Of a DNA stretch of 64,000 nucleotides, positions 10,865 through 21,594 are shown piece by piece. A program made the position numbers and the translations under genes. The notes under the pieces were generated by a model. It worked only from the letters and a program-made list of their open reading frames with translations, was not told the DNA's origin and made no database searches. The stretch is from Gracilaria domingensis (taxonomy: Eukaryota; Rhodophyta; Florideophyceae; Gracilariales; Gracilariaceae). Position 1 is the first letter of the stretch. Each line of letters begins with the position of its first letter. The DNA lies in NCBI GenBank assembly GCA_022539475.1, contig VCMS01000257.1, positions 43,976 through 107,975 on the forward strand, written 5' to 3'.

Positions 10865-12776
10865 TCATGAAGACGGGATCCTCACTTGGGGCCAGGGCAG
10901 ATGCGCTGGGATTCTCAGTAAGAATCTAAGCATTTTAGCATTTTGAACCCTTCTTCTAATTTCTCGACGAAGACGATCCACAACAAACTGCCATGTAACT
11001 GGAAGTGGGCTGCCTTCCAGAAGTATGTCGGGGAGGTGCAGAGTAGCATGCGTTGTGGGAGTTAAACAATATGACTGGATTCCATCTCTATCGAAGAGAT
11101 GCACAAAACGTGCATAAGCCTTTTCGATAACCGTCTTGAGCTGATGAACACGTTGAACATCACAGTTGAAACCAAAGCAAATACCGATTATATCAGCTTT
11201 TTGTTTCCACAGGTGAAGAATCCTTTGCTCACTTTATGATGGTGAAACAACCGAAGCAAATACATTTCTGCATGTCTTTTGAGGTTCTCAGCATTAAACT
11301 TTGACAAATTGTCTAGTGAGAGAGGGTATCTACCCCACGCAGACGGAATTCTCTCGGAACCGCTCTCCATTGACTGGTTGATTTCCTGAAAAACTACGGA
11401 GGAAATGCGATAGTTTGTAGAAGCTTCGCGCTTTTCATGTTGTGGGTGCGATCCTGTTACCAGCCGAAGAATGTGCTTCGTCTAGCCCAAGAGAAGCATG
11501 TGCAGGACATCGTACGGAAATGCGTACAGGTAATGAACACTCAGTTTTCGCAAACAAGAACCTATTTTGATTCCTGTGCAGGCAATCAAACGACGGCGGT
11601 CACCCGAACTGAGATGGGTCGATGAAAACGCTCTCCAAGCTGACATAACCTCATGCTCAGATCTCATATTGCCACACTCATATCTTATAGTATTTCTCGG
11701 TCTGTAATGCTCGTCTCGTCTCAGTTCTTCTTCCATGACTACTAGAGGAACATCCGGTAGGACAAATAGGCATCTATATTGTTTCACATGTTGGCGACTT
11801 TTGACACAGAACCGGCAGAAAACACGGCCAGTATGCCCTACATAACCCCATATCTTTGAAGCGGCCGGCCAATCTGCGGTGAAGAATGTGATAAGGGCAC
11901 AAAGATGTCTAATCTTACCATCATGACAGCATATTCTGACTCCTTGTTCCAAGTGCTTTAGCTCCAGGATTCTCTCATACATGAAAGTTCCGCAATACTC
12001 TGCTTGATGGAAGTCTGGGACCACGCAGAGTATGAGTGAGTTAGAAGCACGACTGCGCACATCTAGTCGGAAGTGGAGGACACTAGCTTTGATGCGCCAG
12101 GTGGATAGAGATTCTCCTTTCTGTTTTCGGGTACTTTCAAAGCCGTCAGTCAAGATATTCAAAAACACAAAGATTTCCGATCCATTCTCATCCCATTTCT
12201 GAAGCTTTTCACTGTGACCAGTGGCAAACATATTTCCATGGAAGTAGTCACGAACTGGTGAAGTCGATATGTCACTCGACAACGCTTTCTTTGCCATATG
12301 TCATCCTTAAGAAGAGCATTGAATGAATTTCGAGAAGGGAAAAGACCTCGCACTGCAGGTGAAGTTTTAAAAACCTAGAACTTCTCTTTACTTCGTAAGA
12401 AATCCACATCGCGAAAAGATCAGCTGGTATACGAGCGAAAACCCTCAGACTGAGCTACATAGCCACTTGGGCAAATAAGGACGTTTGATTTTTCGATGCC
12501 GGATTTACGAGTAGCCAAGGCAATCAGAGTTCTTTATGAGAACCGAGAACTTTTAGGAGTGTTTCTGATCGGTAGCACCATTGCTCGTTCAGAGATGATG
12601 GACCGCTCAACCGTGTGTATCATACTGGCGAGATGTTCCCATTCGACTTGTGTCCTGTCGGATTCATCATTCCGAACGTACACTAACGGGTTCTCAGATA
12701 TAATCAAATTCGATGTGATCGTAGAAGAACCGGCCCAGAGACTTTCAGAACTGTGAGTGACAAGGGTCGGGCTCAT
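10865..12776 (-). pseudogene. decayed Tnp2/Plavaka-like (CACTA-related) transposase
   Basis: The longest piece (11482-12297, starting MAKKALSSD) has the order typical of Tnp2-type transposases: DGFESTRKQKGESLSTWRI, then ICCHDGKIRHLCALITFFTA with ADWPAASKIWGYVGHTG, FCRFCVKSR, and YAFPYDVLHMLLLG. Downstream fragments continue the protein in other frames: NLSKFNAENLKRHAEMYLLR at about 11188-11370 and CLTPTTHATLHLPDILLEG with TWQFVVDRLRREI at 10865-11104, which matches the usual C-terminal part. An upstream fragment (12534-12776) may be the N-terminal region. Stops and frame changes between the pieces mark it as dead. Element ends were not found. Confidence 0.72.
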
Positions 12777-12969
12777 TTCTACTTCAGGAACTCGAATAGC
12801 ACTCTATCCTCCTCTTTCATAATGGTGCTCGATACGATCAGCAAAAGGAACCTCGAAGTTCTGGCCTTTGAAATGAGACTGTACGTCACCAGATGAAAAT
12901 ACACTTTCCACGCTTTGATATTTAATTCTCTTCTCATATGCATGATACTTTCTAGCTCTTCTGGGGTTC

Positions 12970-13728
12970 ATGATAGCCCCTGGTAAGTATCTTCCGTATC
13001 AACGTCTTCCAATGCATATAATCGTGTTCCTACAAAACCTGTTGTTTGATCAAAGTTTTCGTGACGTGGATATTCACACAGCTGTTGGTGACCGGCCAGA
13101 AACCTTCGGTGGGGCTCTTGATCGTGTTCATATTGGGTCTCTTTTGGCCCACGATGCTACCCATTACTATGTGACTATATCTAAGTCCACCATCAAACAA
13201 CCCCAAAGCCGGCTTGAGGCTGTTTGCAGCAGTGCCTATCAAAAAAGGGGAAACCATTTGTCCGTTCTATGGCACTTTAGTGTATCAGAATCTGGTCAAC
13301 GGTAATGAAACACATGCAAAGTACGCAAAAGGAATCCTTGGCGTTACCCAGGATCGCTTCCGAGGATATTGTATCGAAATGTAATTGGAAGTGGATGTCT
13401 TTCTCATGCTCACTGGAAACGGAGGAGAAAATAAGAAACACCTGTAGCATGGGTGGTTCCAGTACGATTTTGTGTGGCAGGTTACATCAATGACGCTACG
13501 TGCAATGAAGGTGATCTCGAGTTGGATGTTCCCCCACCTGGTAAAGCTCGTCGCGTGAATAATGCTCTTGTTACGAAGTCAAGGAGAGGAACAACGTCAT
13601 TTAAGTCTTCAGAGGCTCCTGAGCTTCTTTCTGTTGTCGCAACAGAACCCATTGAGGTAGGAGATGAAATATTTATGGACTACGGAAATCAGTATGACTG
13701 GGCGACATCTCTATCACATAATTCGTAG
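12970..13728 (+). pseudogene. broken SET-domain protein gene
   Basis: Three fragments reconstruct a SET domain in order, in different frames. The first is HYYVTISKSTIK at about 13160-13195. The second is NPKAGLRLFAAVPIKKGETI with CPFYGTLVYQN, reached by a one-base frame change near 13195-13210, ending RGYCIEM and a stop at about 13383. After roughly 70 bp comes GYINDATCNEGD with VVATEPIEVGDEIFMDYGNQ up to 13728. SET domains methylate protein lysines, and the GYIND and MDYG motifs correspond to the cofactor pocket and the catalytic tyrosine region. No GT-AG pair joining the last two pieces in frame was found, so this looks like a pseudogene. Host-gene fragment or transposon cargo are both possible. 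Confidence 0.68.
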
Positions 13729-14000
13729 TCTTCATAGTCTCTTCAAGTACTAATTGTCGTTCTAAATGATTCTATGTATCTTTTGTTTCTTATATGCACA
13801 GATCGTAGGAAGGGTGAAGTTCGGACTAGTTTCATTTTGGCCATAGGTCGGTCACGTGGAAACATGCAATAAAACTCGTCCAAAATAAGGGGTGCTAAAC
13901 CGATGAATGGTGCGTTCCCTTCCGTGTCTCCCTGAAAGCTTCAAGCACCAACGCCTGCCCTAAACCAAGAAATCTTCTATTTGCCAGGCGACAAGAAGAT
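13729..14000. other. spacer with no recognised feature
   Basis: Intergenic sequence between the SET remnant and the next open frame. Confidence 0.4.
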
Positions 14001-14573
14001 ATGGTTACCGGAAAGGGTGAAAGGCCTTCTTCTTCTTCTCCTGGGAGTGCAGTGAACTGCCTAAAAACCTCTAGGGCAGAGCGCATATGGAAACGAACAC
14101 AGAGAGGTCGGCAATCTCGGCAAAAAAGCTCTGCGAAAAGAGCGACAAAAGGGACACATCGTAGTCGGACAGCACCTCGCGCAGGGCTACCACTAAACGA
14201 GACGTCGAGGCCTCCGACAATCGAAAGAAGTGCGAGCACGCCCGACAATTGGGAAATCAAAAACCTCGGACAACGGAAAAGTACTGTGGAGGTGGACAGA
14301 GAAATTTCCGGGGCATCCGATGATTCTATAGAAGAGATACAACCGTCCTCTCTGAAGGCAGAAGTCCCCGAAAGGAATCGTACCCGGAATAGTATACAAA
14401 GTCAAGGCAGAAGCAAGGGAACCCCTGTTGCTGGAGGTCGGAGTGGAAGCGATAGGGAGAGACCTGGGAGAAGAAAGAAACTGACGCAAACTGAACCGGT
14501 GCGCAATATTTACCACCCCGAGTCTGTAGTGTACTTGGAGAACAAAATAACCTACGGGCAGCAAGCCCAGTAG
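14001..14573 (+). CDS. unrecognised basic Ser/Arg-rich open frame
   Basis: 190 residues from ATG. Basic and low in hydrophobics (for example RGRQSRQKSSAKRATKG), with a DREISGASDDSIEEIQPSS acidic patch. It has no domain that I recognise. It lies between two decayed transposases and on the strand opposite to them, as a companion gene of a Plavaka/CACTA-type element might, but that link is only positional. It may continue into the coiled-coil frame at 14662 through a frame break or short intron. Confidence 0.3.
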   Translation: MVTGKGERPSSSSPGSAVNCLKTSRAERIWKRTQRGRQSRQKSSAKRATKGTHRSRTAPRAGLPLNETSRPPTIERSASTPDNWEIKNLGQRKSTVEVDREISGASDDSIEEIQPSSLKAEVPERNRTRNSIQSQGRSKGTPVAGGRSGSDRERPGRRKKLTQTEPVRNIYHPESVVYLENKITYGQQAQ

Positions 14574-14661
14574 CGACCGTTCCCCAGCGTTTTCCCTCGT
14601 TCAAGGTATCCATGGAGAAGGGGAAGAAGATGTTGTCGGCGAAGTTGAAAATGAGAGGGGA

Positions 14662-15513
14662 ATGGCAGTAAACTCTGGAGGGAGAGGGAACGAAATGGAA
14701 CAGAAGAGCAGGGCGGAACTGATCGAGCTTGTGAATACGCTGAAGACACAACTAGAGAAAATTGAATCCGCGACAATGATGGCTGGAATTTCTATGAAGT
14801 ATGCGGAGGAGCAGAAGAAAGAACTCGAACGAAAGCTTCGAGACAGGGACTTAATAATTGAGATCCCTCTCGTGGTGTCATAAATGTGAGGATGGAGAAG
14901 GTCACTGAGGTGAAGGAGCCAAGGAAGAGTGGTGGAAAGAAGTTTACTTTCCATGTTGGGGATGACTTAAAGGGGGTTGCCCCGGGCCTATGCCACAATA
15001 TGACGCAGTAGGCGAAGAGGGATACATGTGAGCTCGGTTTCGAAGAGGGAATTACTGAAAAAAATAGAGGAATCGATCTGAATATCTCTCCATTGATGCT
15101 TCGGAAGGGATCATAACGGAACGTGATCGTGGAAGAGGTTTCGTGCCGAAATCGCCCGTCGAGCTGATAAACGGTCTTGGAGTGTACAAACCTTCATTTG
15201 CAGTAGGTACAGATGGGCTACTGAACATCTTGTTCATTTAGAATTGAAGGAAGTGATGTGGGACAGTATGATACTTTGTGGGTTGGAAGAGGCGTATCTA
15301 AAGGAGGTTTGCACGGACATATGTCTGAAACAGACAATGCGTCTGACAATTTGTGATGTGCTGGGAGTGAGAAAGAGAAATGCGAGAGAAAAGCTATTCT
15401 TTTTGCTCGGGTACGATCTTATCTGGAAAAGGGCGAAGAATACAACTGAGAACACCGAAGAGCTGAAGAAACAAGTGGAAGAGGCGCAAACAAAACTGTG
15501 GGAGAAGGACTGA
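14662..15513 (+). pseudogene. broken coiled-coil gene of unknown function
   Basis: Successive plus-strand pieces look like one protein interrupted by frame changes. At 14662-14883 a coiled coil begins MAVNSGGRGN and contains AELIELVNTLKTQLEKIE. At about 14885-15010 the frame reads KKFTFHVGDDLKGVAPGLCH before a stop. At 15244-15513 follows DSMILCGLEEAYLKEVCTDI with VLGVRKRNAREKLFFLLGYD and a helical end. I do not recognise the family. Good protein character next to obvious breaks argues for a decayed gene rather than random frames. Confidence 0.4.
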
Positions 15514-15561
15514 AATGGTTCTACGAACACTTCGTGGTGGCGTAGGGCACCGTTAACTGAG

Positions 15562-16038
15562 ATGATGTACTCTGAACATAGTGCATCTTCACAGGACCTC
15601 GCAGATGATGAACAGGATGCGTTGTTTGGGAATTCTGTTGCATTTCAAGTTCTACAGGAGTTCAGAGGTTATGACGTCGAAGAAGAATACGGCACACAAG
15701 CGGATGGTACAATACTTCTGTTGGCACGTCTAGATGCATGGGTATACTCGGTGGTGAAGCTGTTGGTAACAGGGTCGAGGCGAGGCCGCCAACGTCAGAG
15801 AGAATTTAGCAAAGCTTTTGGAGAGATATTACCTGCATGTATGGAGCAACTAATCCATACCGCCTACAATATTGTCGAAGAAAGACAGAGCGTCGAATTC
15901 ACAAACTATGGCCGAGTACATGATGAATGCAGTGTTGTGGAGAACAATGATGTGCGAGAGGTCACAGTTGGAATGAGAATGCCTTCCAGTGGAAAGTTCG
16001 TTCTGGAGTTAAAGGATACGTTTTTAATGACAACATGA
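15562..16038 (+). CDS. unrecognised 158-residue open frame
   Basis: Starts ATGATG and runs 158 residues to a stop. It opens with an acidic N-terminus (SSQDLADDEQDALFG), followed by LLARLDAWVYSVVKLLVTG, a basic RRGRQRQREF stretch and an ILPACMEQLIHTAYNIVEE helix. No family is recognised. It lies in the same direction as, and directly after, the broken coiled-coil gene and faces the minus-strand transposase remnant, so it could be the 3' part of the same transposon-borne gene. Confidence 0.35.
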   Translation: MMYSEHSASSQDLADDEQDALFGNSVAFQVLQEFRGYDVEEEYGTQADGTILLLARLDAWVYSVVKLLVTGSRRGRQRQREFSKAFGEILPACMEQLIHTAYNIVEERQSVEFTNYGRVHDECSVVENNDVREVTVGMRMPSSGKFVLELKDTFLMTT

Positions 16039-16621
16039 GCCGTAGCCTTGGTTTTATTCATGACTGCTTCATCGCTAAATGTGAAGAACAAGACATGTAG
16101 TTTAATAAAATTACATTCAAAATGAACACCAGTACTAAACTTTTGGAGCAGAAGGAACGTGAGTAACAGAGTTTATCGTGTAGTGAGGTACTTGTTACGA
16201 AAAAATATGTTTTGTAAAGCTACTTTTTTGTTAGTTCGCGGTAGAAACAATTAACGTAGAAACGGTGCTCGTACCAGTGCGATAGACCTCGAACGGGTCT
16301 GGTAGATAATTAGAACGAACGACATGAAAGTTACCCAGAATAGCTGGTAGCGTTGTCCATCCATACCCTGCAGTGGTGTTTTGAATGCTTCTCGATCTGG
16401 AGATAGTTGCAATTGCCGGTGAGGTATGGTCCAATTCGTCATCCGTAGCCCATTGCAACGGCACGGACCCGAGTGCTCTGTTTATGTTTGTAACGAGTGA
16501 AACCACTTCAAGGAATGGAATGAAAGCAAATTCTTTGGATATGTGAGGGTGCGTGCTTGAAGATGTTCTAATAAGTGCTACCGTCTGAGCAAACCATATT
16601 TACTCAGTACTTGATGCGTTC

Positions 16622-19406
16622 TCATCCTTTCTTTTTACCGTATTCGATGAGAACTTGGGAGTTCGCGAGGGCCCGAATGCTGGACACGCAAAAACACGCT
16701 GCTCCAATTTGAAATTCTGCTCTTTCAAGGTGATGTTGTTTGTTACTTCTTCGTAGCCTTCGAGAGTTGGAGGTACAGCTCCCAAGTGTAAAAGCGAACT
16801 TCACAAAGGAGAGGGTGGTATCCTTCATGACGTATTCTCCATTTTTTTTCTGAGAGTACTCTTTTGTAAGATTCACAAACGGTGATTCCTGTCTCTCCGA
16901 TTTGGGATAGTACGGTTACTGTTTCTGAGCTGAACCGTTTCGCGATGACGTTGGATAGAACGAAGTCGAACCTGTCGGACGCTGATGATAATATAGATTC
17001 GCATTCAATGATATCCTCGAACTCAATATTGATCCCATCTCTGGACATTCTGGGAAATGTCTCTGGTGGCATGATTCGAGATGAAATGTTCTGACGTGCG
17101 TGGAATACTTCTCTCCACTGCTTCCGTCGTTCTCGATGTTCAATAGATTGAGTTGTCTCTGCGACCGCTGAGGTGGTTCAACGGGAAGTCTTCCGATAGT
17201 TTCTTTTGAAAAGCAAATGAGCCTGTTCATTTACTCCAGAATCATAGTACTTGATACTAGCTAGACGACGTATGTCATCCACAATATGGTTTAATAGATG
17301 AAGTTTGAGTGTTCCAAGGCCAGATGAATGGAACGCCCCCAGACATTCTGAAGCATGCTGCTTGAAAGACGTGATGTCCTTTTGCAATGTATCAAGAACG
17401 AGAAAAGTCCATTCTTGTGGCCTATTGTAACGAAGGTTAGTAGCCACGAGATCTGAATACTTGGTGAACACGGTTGTAATGGATGCTTCCTCAGCTTCCC
17501 CGCAGCATGTATCAAAAAAGTCCCAAATAAAAAGGAAGACCACATGTAAAGCTTTGTAGTCCTTTGCTTCCTCTTAGACCATCTTTTGTAAATATACCGT
17601 TTAGAGACTTTCCCTTCTCTTTTGTTGAAAAATCGATAGTAAGACGCGGTGCAGAGCCGTACCTCTAGATAGCTGCAAGCATAGATTTGGAATGGTTGAG
17701 GACAAGGGTACGAATGCTTTTAAAAGTTCGAGGGGAACCTGATACAACAGTGGTAAGCAGCGACTCTGACTGTAGTCGCCCCATGGCCACTGTTATCAAA
17801 AGCTTGGAAACACCGAGATGAAGGTTGTTAAGGGAATCGAAAGAGAACAGACTATGCGTTGTAAGGCTTGGTATCCAATTCAGAGTGGGGTACACTTGTA
17901 GAAATGAATTAACATGCGATGGCGACTGTGACTGCAATGGAACTTGGGCCTGGAGCTTTCTTTCTCTCGATTGCCGAGGACGGCGATTCTGGGCATCCTG
18001 TTCGAACTTGGTAAGAAAAGATGAATATGCTGTTCGAACATCGTTGGTGTGGGTCAAGCTGCGGTCCGCTGCTCCACTGGGAATTGGATTTTGTAGTTTT
18101 TCTCTTTGTATCAAGCAACAATGGCATGGACGTTTAGTGAGAGCACCATGTGAGACAGAGAGTATATCTTTGGCCTCCGGGATATTAGCGCAATAACGTG
18201 CAAGAATAGGATGGCAGACACGTCTTGTTTCATTGGTTGATGTGAAGGGTATTCCACACTTCCAGAGCTGGAGTAGAGGCTTCAGAATAAGTTGCAGAGA
18301 CTGGTGTAGAACTTGCATTCTTTCTTCTCGAAGGGAAGCCGAAGGCACAGAAGGCATGCCAACAAACGACGATTCACTTCGTACCTCCTCTAGTTCTGTT
18401 GGTATGTAGGCAATAATAGTCAAGTCCTCGGAGATGAACTTCTGACGAAATGTATCCGAGAGGTTGAGTAAGGTTTAGTGAAGGGGATAGGAGGTAACGG
18501 AAGATTGCTTCAAAGAGGTACAAGATTTATTAGTGTAAAGCTGTATTAGACCAACAAATAACTCAATTCCGCTATCTTCGATTCTATACCACACGTGCTC
18601 AACATCGGAGGAGGCCATGACATGAGAACTAAGATGGCGGTAGACGTCTCTTGCGAAGCGAGCGGTCATGGGGTGTGAGAGGGTGCCATGCCAGAAGCGC
18701 CCGACCTGCGGTAGCTAGAAGAAAGTTTTCTCACAGTTAACCAGTCTGAGTTGTTGCAACAAGACGTTCAATGGGTCCTTGGAATAAAGTTTGGCTCGGA
18801 ACTTACCGTCAGAGGTGGTAATGAAGCGCTTCTCACACCCGTCTGCACTGGAGTATCGTTAAAATATGGAGTGCTTCAGTTCCGTACAAGGCTTGGAGGA
18901 AGTAATTGTTTCATTGAACCTCTCTTGGGAGAAACGAGGATTACGAAGAAGAGATATAAGCTCGTCCGCAGCCCTATGGCCTAGGTTCGACGCACTGGAG
19001 GCAAGACAGACCACGAGATCGTCCATGTGTAGCTCTTGCAGCGAGCTTTCGGTTGGAGGCGAAGAGGGGAAAGATGCCAAACGTGGTTGTGTTATTGAGC
19101 CAGAATCTGGGAATCCGTGCGGGGAACGGGTATGTTGGAAGCCGTTTCGGGATGAGCTTCGACAGAGGTAGACGGGACGAAAAGAGACGCATCGTCCGCA
19201 CAAGATTGTGAAGGAGACGGGGATGATAGAATCAGAGGGATATGGGTGGCTTTCTGACCCTTGGGGCGTCGCACTTCTGGTTCGGGTGAGGGGGCTTGCC
19301 ATCTCTGTGAAAGTCGTCGTCGGGGGCAGTTTGCGATGTGCTGACGCAGAGACAGAATGCCCTTTGCCATGTAAGCGAACCCTGGGGCGCGGCATCGGTA
19401 AGTCAT
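16622..19406 (-). pseudogene. decayed Plavaka-like transposase with N-terminal Cys/His finger
   Basis: Reading leftward, the first ATG (19406) opens a degenerate Cys/His finger, MTYRCRAPGFAYMAKG, followed by SLRQHIANCPRR. Phe sits where such fingers normally have their second Cys. A Ser/Pro-rich linker comes next. At 17665-18423 lies the core: CHPILARYCANIPEAKDILS, GALTKRPCHCCLIQRE and SLFSFDSLNNLHLGVSKLL. At 17178-17543 come GLGTLKLHLLNHIVDDIRRL and YYDSGVNEQAHLLFKRNYRK. At about 16743-17072 is a C-terminal remnant. The order is that of Plavaka/Tnp2-type transposases. The reading frame is broken several times. It is diverged from the copy at 10.9-12.8 kb, so the two are different families of one superfamily. 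Confidence 0.7.
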
Positions 19407-20280
19407 GGCCTGGCTCGCTTGGAAGAAAAGAGGAAAAGGAGGGGAGCAGCTCGTCCAGGATTTTGTTGCCGAGTTGGTGAAAGAGAAAATGAAGGGTGAG
19501 AAACGGAGAGGCAGTCGGGGTGAATTATTGCGTGCGACAGTGCGAGGTGCATGGAGCATGCGGTCGAAAGGTAACCACGATGCTGTGCGTGCAAACTCAA
19601 AAACAGAGCTCTTCGAAAGATTTAAATATTGTATTCAACAGGTATACAGATATTAGAGGACGACTCGAGATCGACAGCCGCTGTCTATTTAAGCGGTTGC
19701 CCTGCGTCACTATCTCGTCGCTCTTCTGTTGCTTCTCCGCTCGAGGGTTCGTTTTCTGATCGGGCGCAGGTGTTGTTCATGCGGGATGTTTTTGCGAATG
19801 CGGGGAGAGGTCAAAGTGAGGCTCGGTGGGATGTACATGGTAAGTGCTGCGAACTATTCGAGGGTCGTATTGATTTGGTTTGTGATGACTATCGTTGATT
19901 TTGTCTGTCTGATCGTGCAGAAAGTTTAGGTATTTGAGTTGCTAGAGTTTTGGGTAATTGAAGAGAGGTGAGTGAAGAACTTTTGTTGGTTTGTATAACG
20001 AAGGGGTCAGTAACTGCAAAGATTTCTGCTTCTTTTGTACAGGTTTGGCAGATTTGTTTTGGGAGAATAGTGTTGCCTCACTAGATGTTCTTCACTCTAG
20101 TTAGTTATTAACAACTGATTTTTCATTTGCTATACATTTCAGCAGACTCGAGCTGTGAGGATAGTACGTGTCCTGCGAAAGGTTTTCTCGCTCAACGAAG
20201 TAGTCATTCTACTTGGCAGCATGACTACTTTGTTCCGTGCGAAAATGTGCCGCATGATGCCGCTACTATTCTTCTGATTC
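19407..20280. other. intergenic, nothing recognised
   Basis: Sequence upstream of the decayed transposase, becoming GT/T-rich on the plus strand. Open frames here are short and unconvincing. The promoter-side end of the transposon is probably within this stretch but no terminal repeat was identified. Confidence 0.4.
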
Positions 20281-20284
20281 GTTT

Positions 20285-20728
20285 TCCTTTTGCCGGCGAG
20301 CTGCGTACTAATTAAGACTTTTTTCCTTTGCTTTGGTTTCGTTTCATAAGTATCTGGAGTGGTGCGTGGGGAAAGGGTGTGTGAAGCTGATGTTTTGTTG
20401 AGCGCTGTGTGAGGCTTGGGAATGCTGACTGGTGTTTATGTTGTTGTCACTATTGCGTACAGAAGTCTAGATGGTGGCTTGGTGGGTAAGTGTTGTATTC
20501 TTAAGCTTCGTTCTTCTGTTGGCCGCAAGCTGCGTACTAACTAAGTTTCTTTTCGTTTGCTTTGGTTTCGTTTCATAAGCACCTGAAGTGGTGGGGGGGG
20601 GGGGGGGTTGGGTGTAGCTGATGTTTTGTTGCGCGCTGCCTGAGGTATGTGGTTGCTGACTAGAGTTTTTGTTGTTATCGATATTACGTACAGAGGTCTA
20701 GATGGTGGCTTGGAGTGGTCGTACGGGT
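20285..20728 (+). repeat. tandem duplication, period about 230 bp
   Basis: Two direct copies share AGCTGCGTACTAA(T/C)TAAG (20299 and 20528), GCTTTGGTTTCGTTTCATAAG, GCTGATGTTTTGTTG, GCTGACT, and TCTAGATGGTGGCTTGG (20465 and 20696). A 15-G run at 20593-20607 lies in the second copy only. Confidence 0.85.
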
Positions 20729-20859
20729 AAGTGCTAACTGTTTTTGAGGTATTGGCCGATGGCAAGTATCTGACGAAGCTTTTCTCCCTGTTCTGTTTTG
20801 GTTCTGTGTTGATTTTTTGATGTGAAGTGTGTTGCCTCGGTTTACATGTTATGCTGGTC

Positions 20860-20963
20860 GCGACAAGTCGTGCCATCGGGTGTACTGTTTCTCAGAGTAC
20901 TCTGGAAGGCACGGCTTGTCGCAACTAATACGAGTGGCGACAAGCCGTGCAGTCCAGAGTACT
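20860..20963. repeat. foldback of 15-bp units, MITE-like or paired element ends
   Basis: Arms AGTACTCTGG plus GCACGGCTTGTCGC (20896-20905 and 20909-20922) are mirrored exactly at 20937-20950 and 20954-20963 around a 14-nt spacer. A third copy, GCGACAAGTCGTGCC, sits at 20860-20874. The unit thus occurs three times in alternating orientation. Confidence 0.85.
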
Positions 20964-20969
20964 TTGTAT

Positions 20970-21451
20970 AAGTGTATGCCGTTGCACGCACTCTGCGATT
21001 GCTAAGAAGGTTATCAGATGCTACGAGTGCGATGTGTCAGCTTAGATAAAGATAGAAATACGATATAGAAAAGGGGCATATGAACCATTGGTGAAGAGCA
21101 CGATTGACCGCAGAAGAGGCGGTAAACCAGCAAGAATGGAAAAGCGCACGAGTCAAAAGTACGAGCTATGGTAGTATAAACTAGGGGCTAAACTAGCAAG
21201 AAAGGAAAAGAAGGGAGTCAAAACTGCATGTCTAAACCAGCAGAGATATAATAATGGATTATTAAGGGATTTGACCCCAACCTCTTGGCGGGCGTGGGGT
21301 CTTTTAGGGGTTGCCTTTTCTAGTGGGTGTTCGTAGATTGTTAGGGGTCAGGGGTCACAAAACTGGCTTGTATTACTAATCGCGTAGACTACATGCAGAT
21401 TTTTAGGGTTCACTTTTCGTGTAATAGTGGCCAGGAAAGCATCCGTAGGTG
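20970..21451. other. intergenic, nothing recognised
   Basis: Mixed-composition sequence. The only structure seen is a small hairpin around GACCCCA...TGGGGTC at about 21270-21300. Confidence 0.4.
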
Positions 21452-21594
21452 AACTAGCTAAGATGTAATACATAGTAGTTCACCATGCACGCGCCAACTA
21501 GCACAGATGCAAAATAGGGTAGTTTATCATGCACGCCCCAAGTAGCACAGATGTAATACAGCGTAGTTTATCGTCCGCGCGCCAACTAGCATAG
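21452..21594 (+). repeat. 44-bp minisatellite, 3.25 copies
   Basis: Three units of exactly 44 bp (21452, 21496, 21540), each beginning AA(C/G)TAGC and ending in a CACGC-CC-like block, plus a partial fourth unit starting at 21584. Confidence 0.92.
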
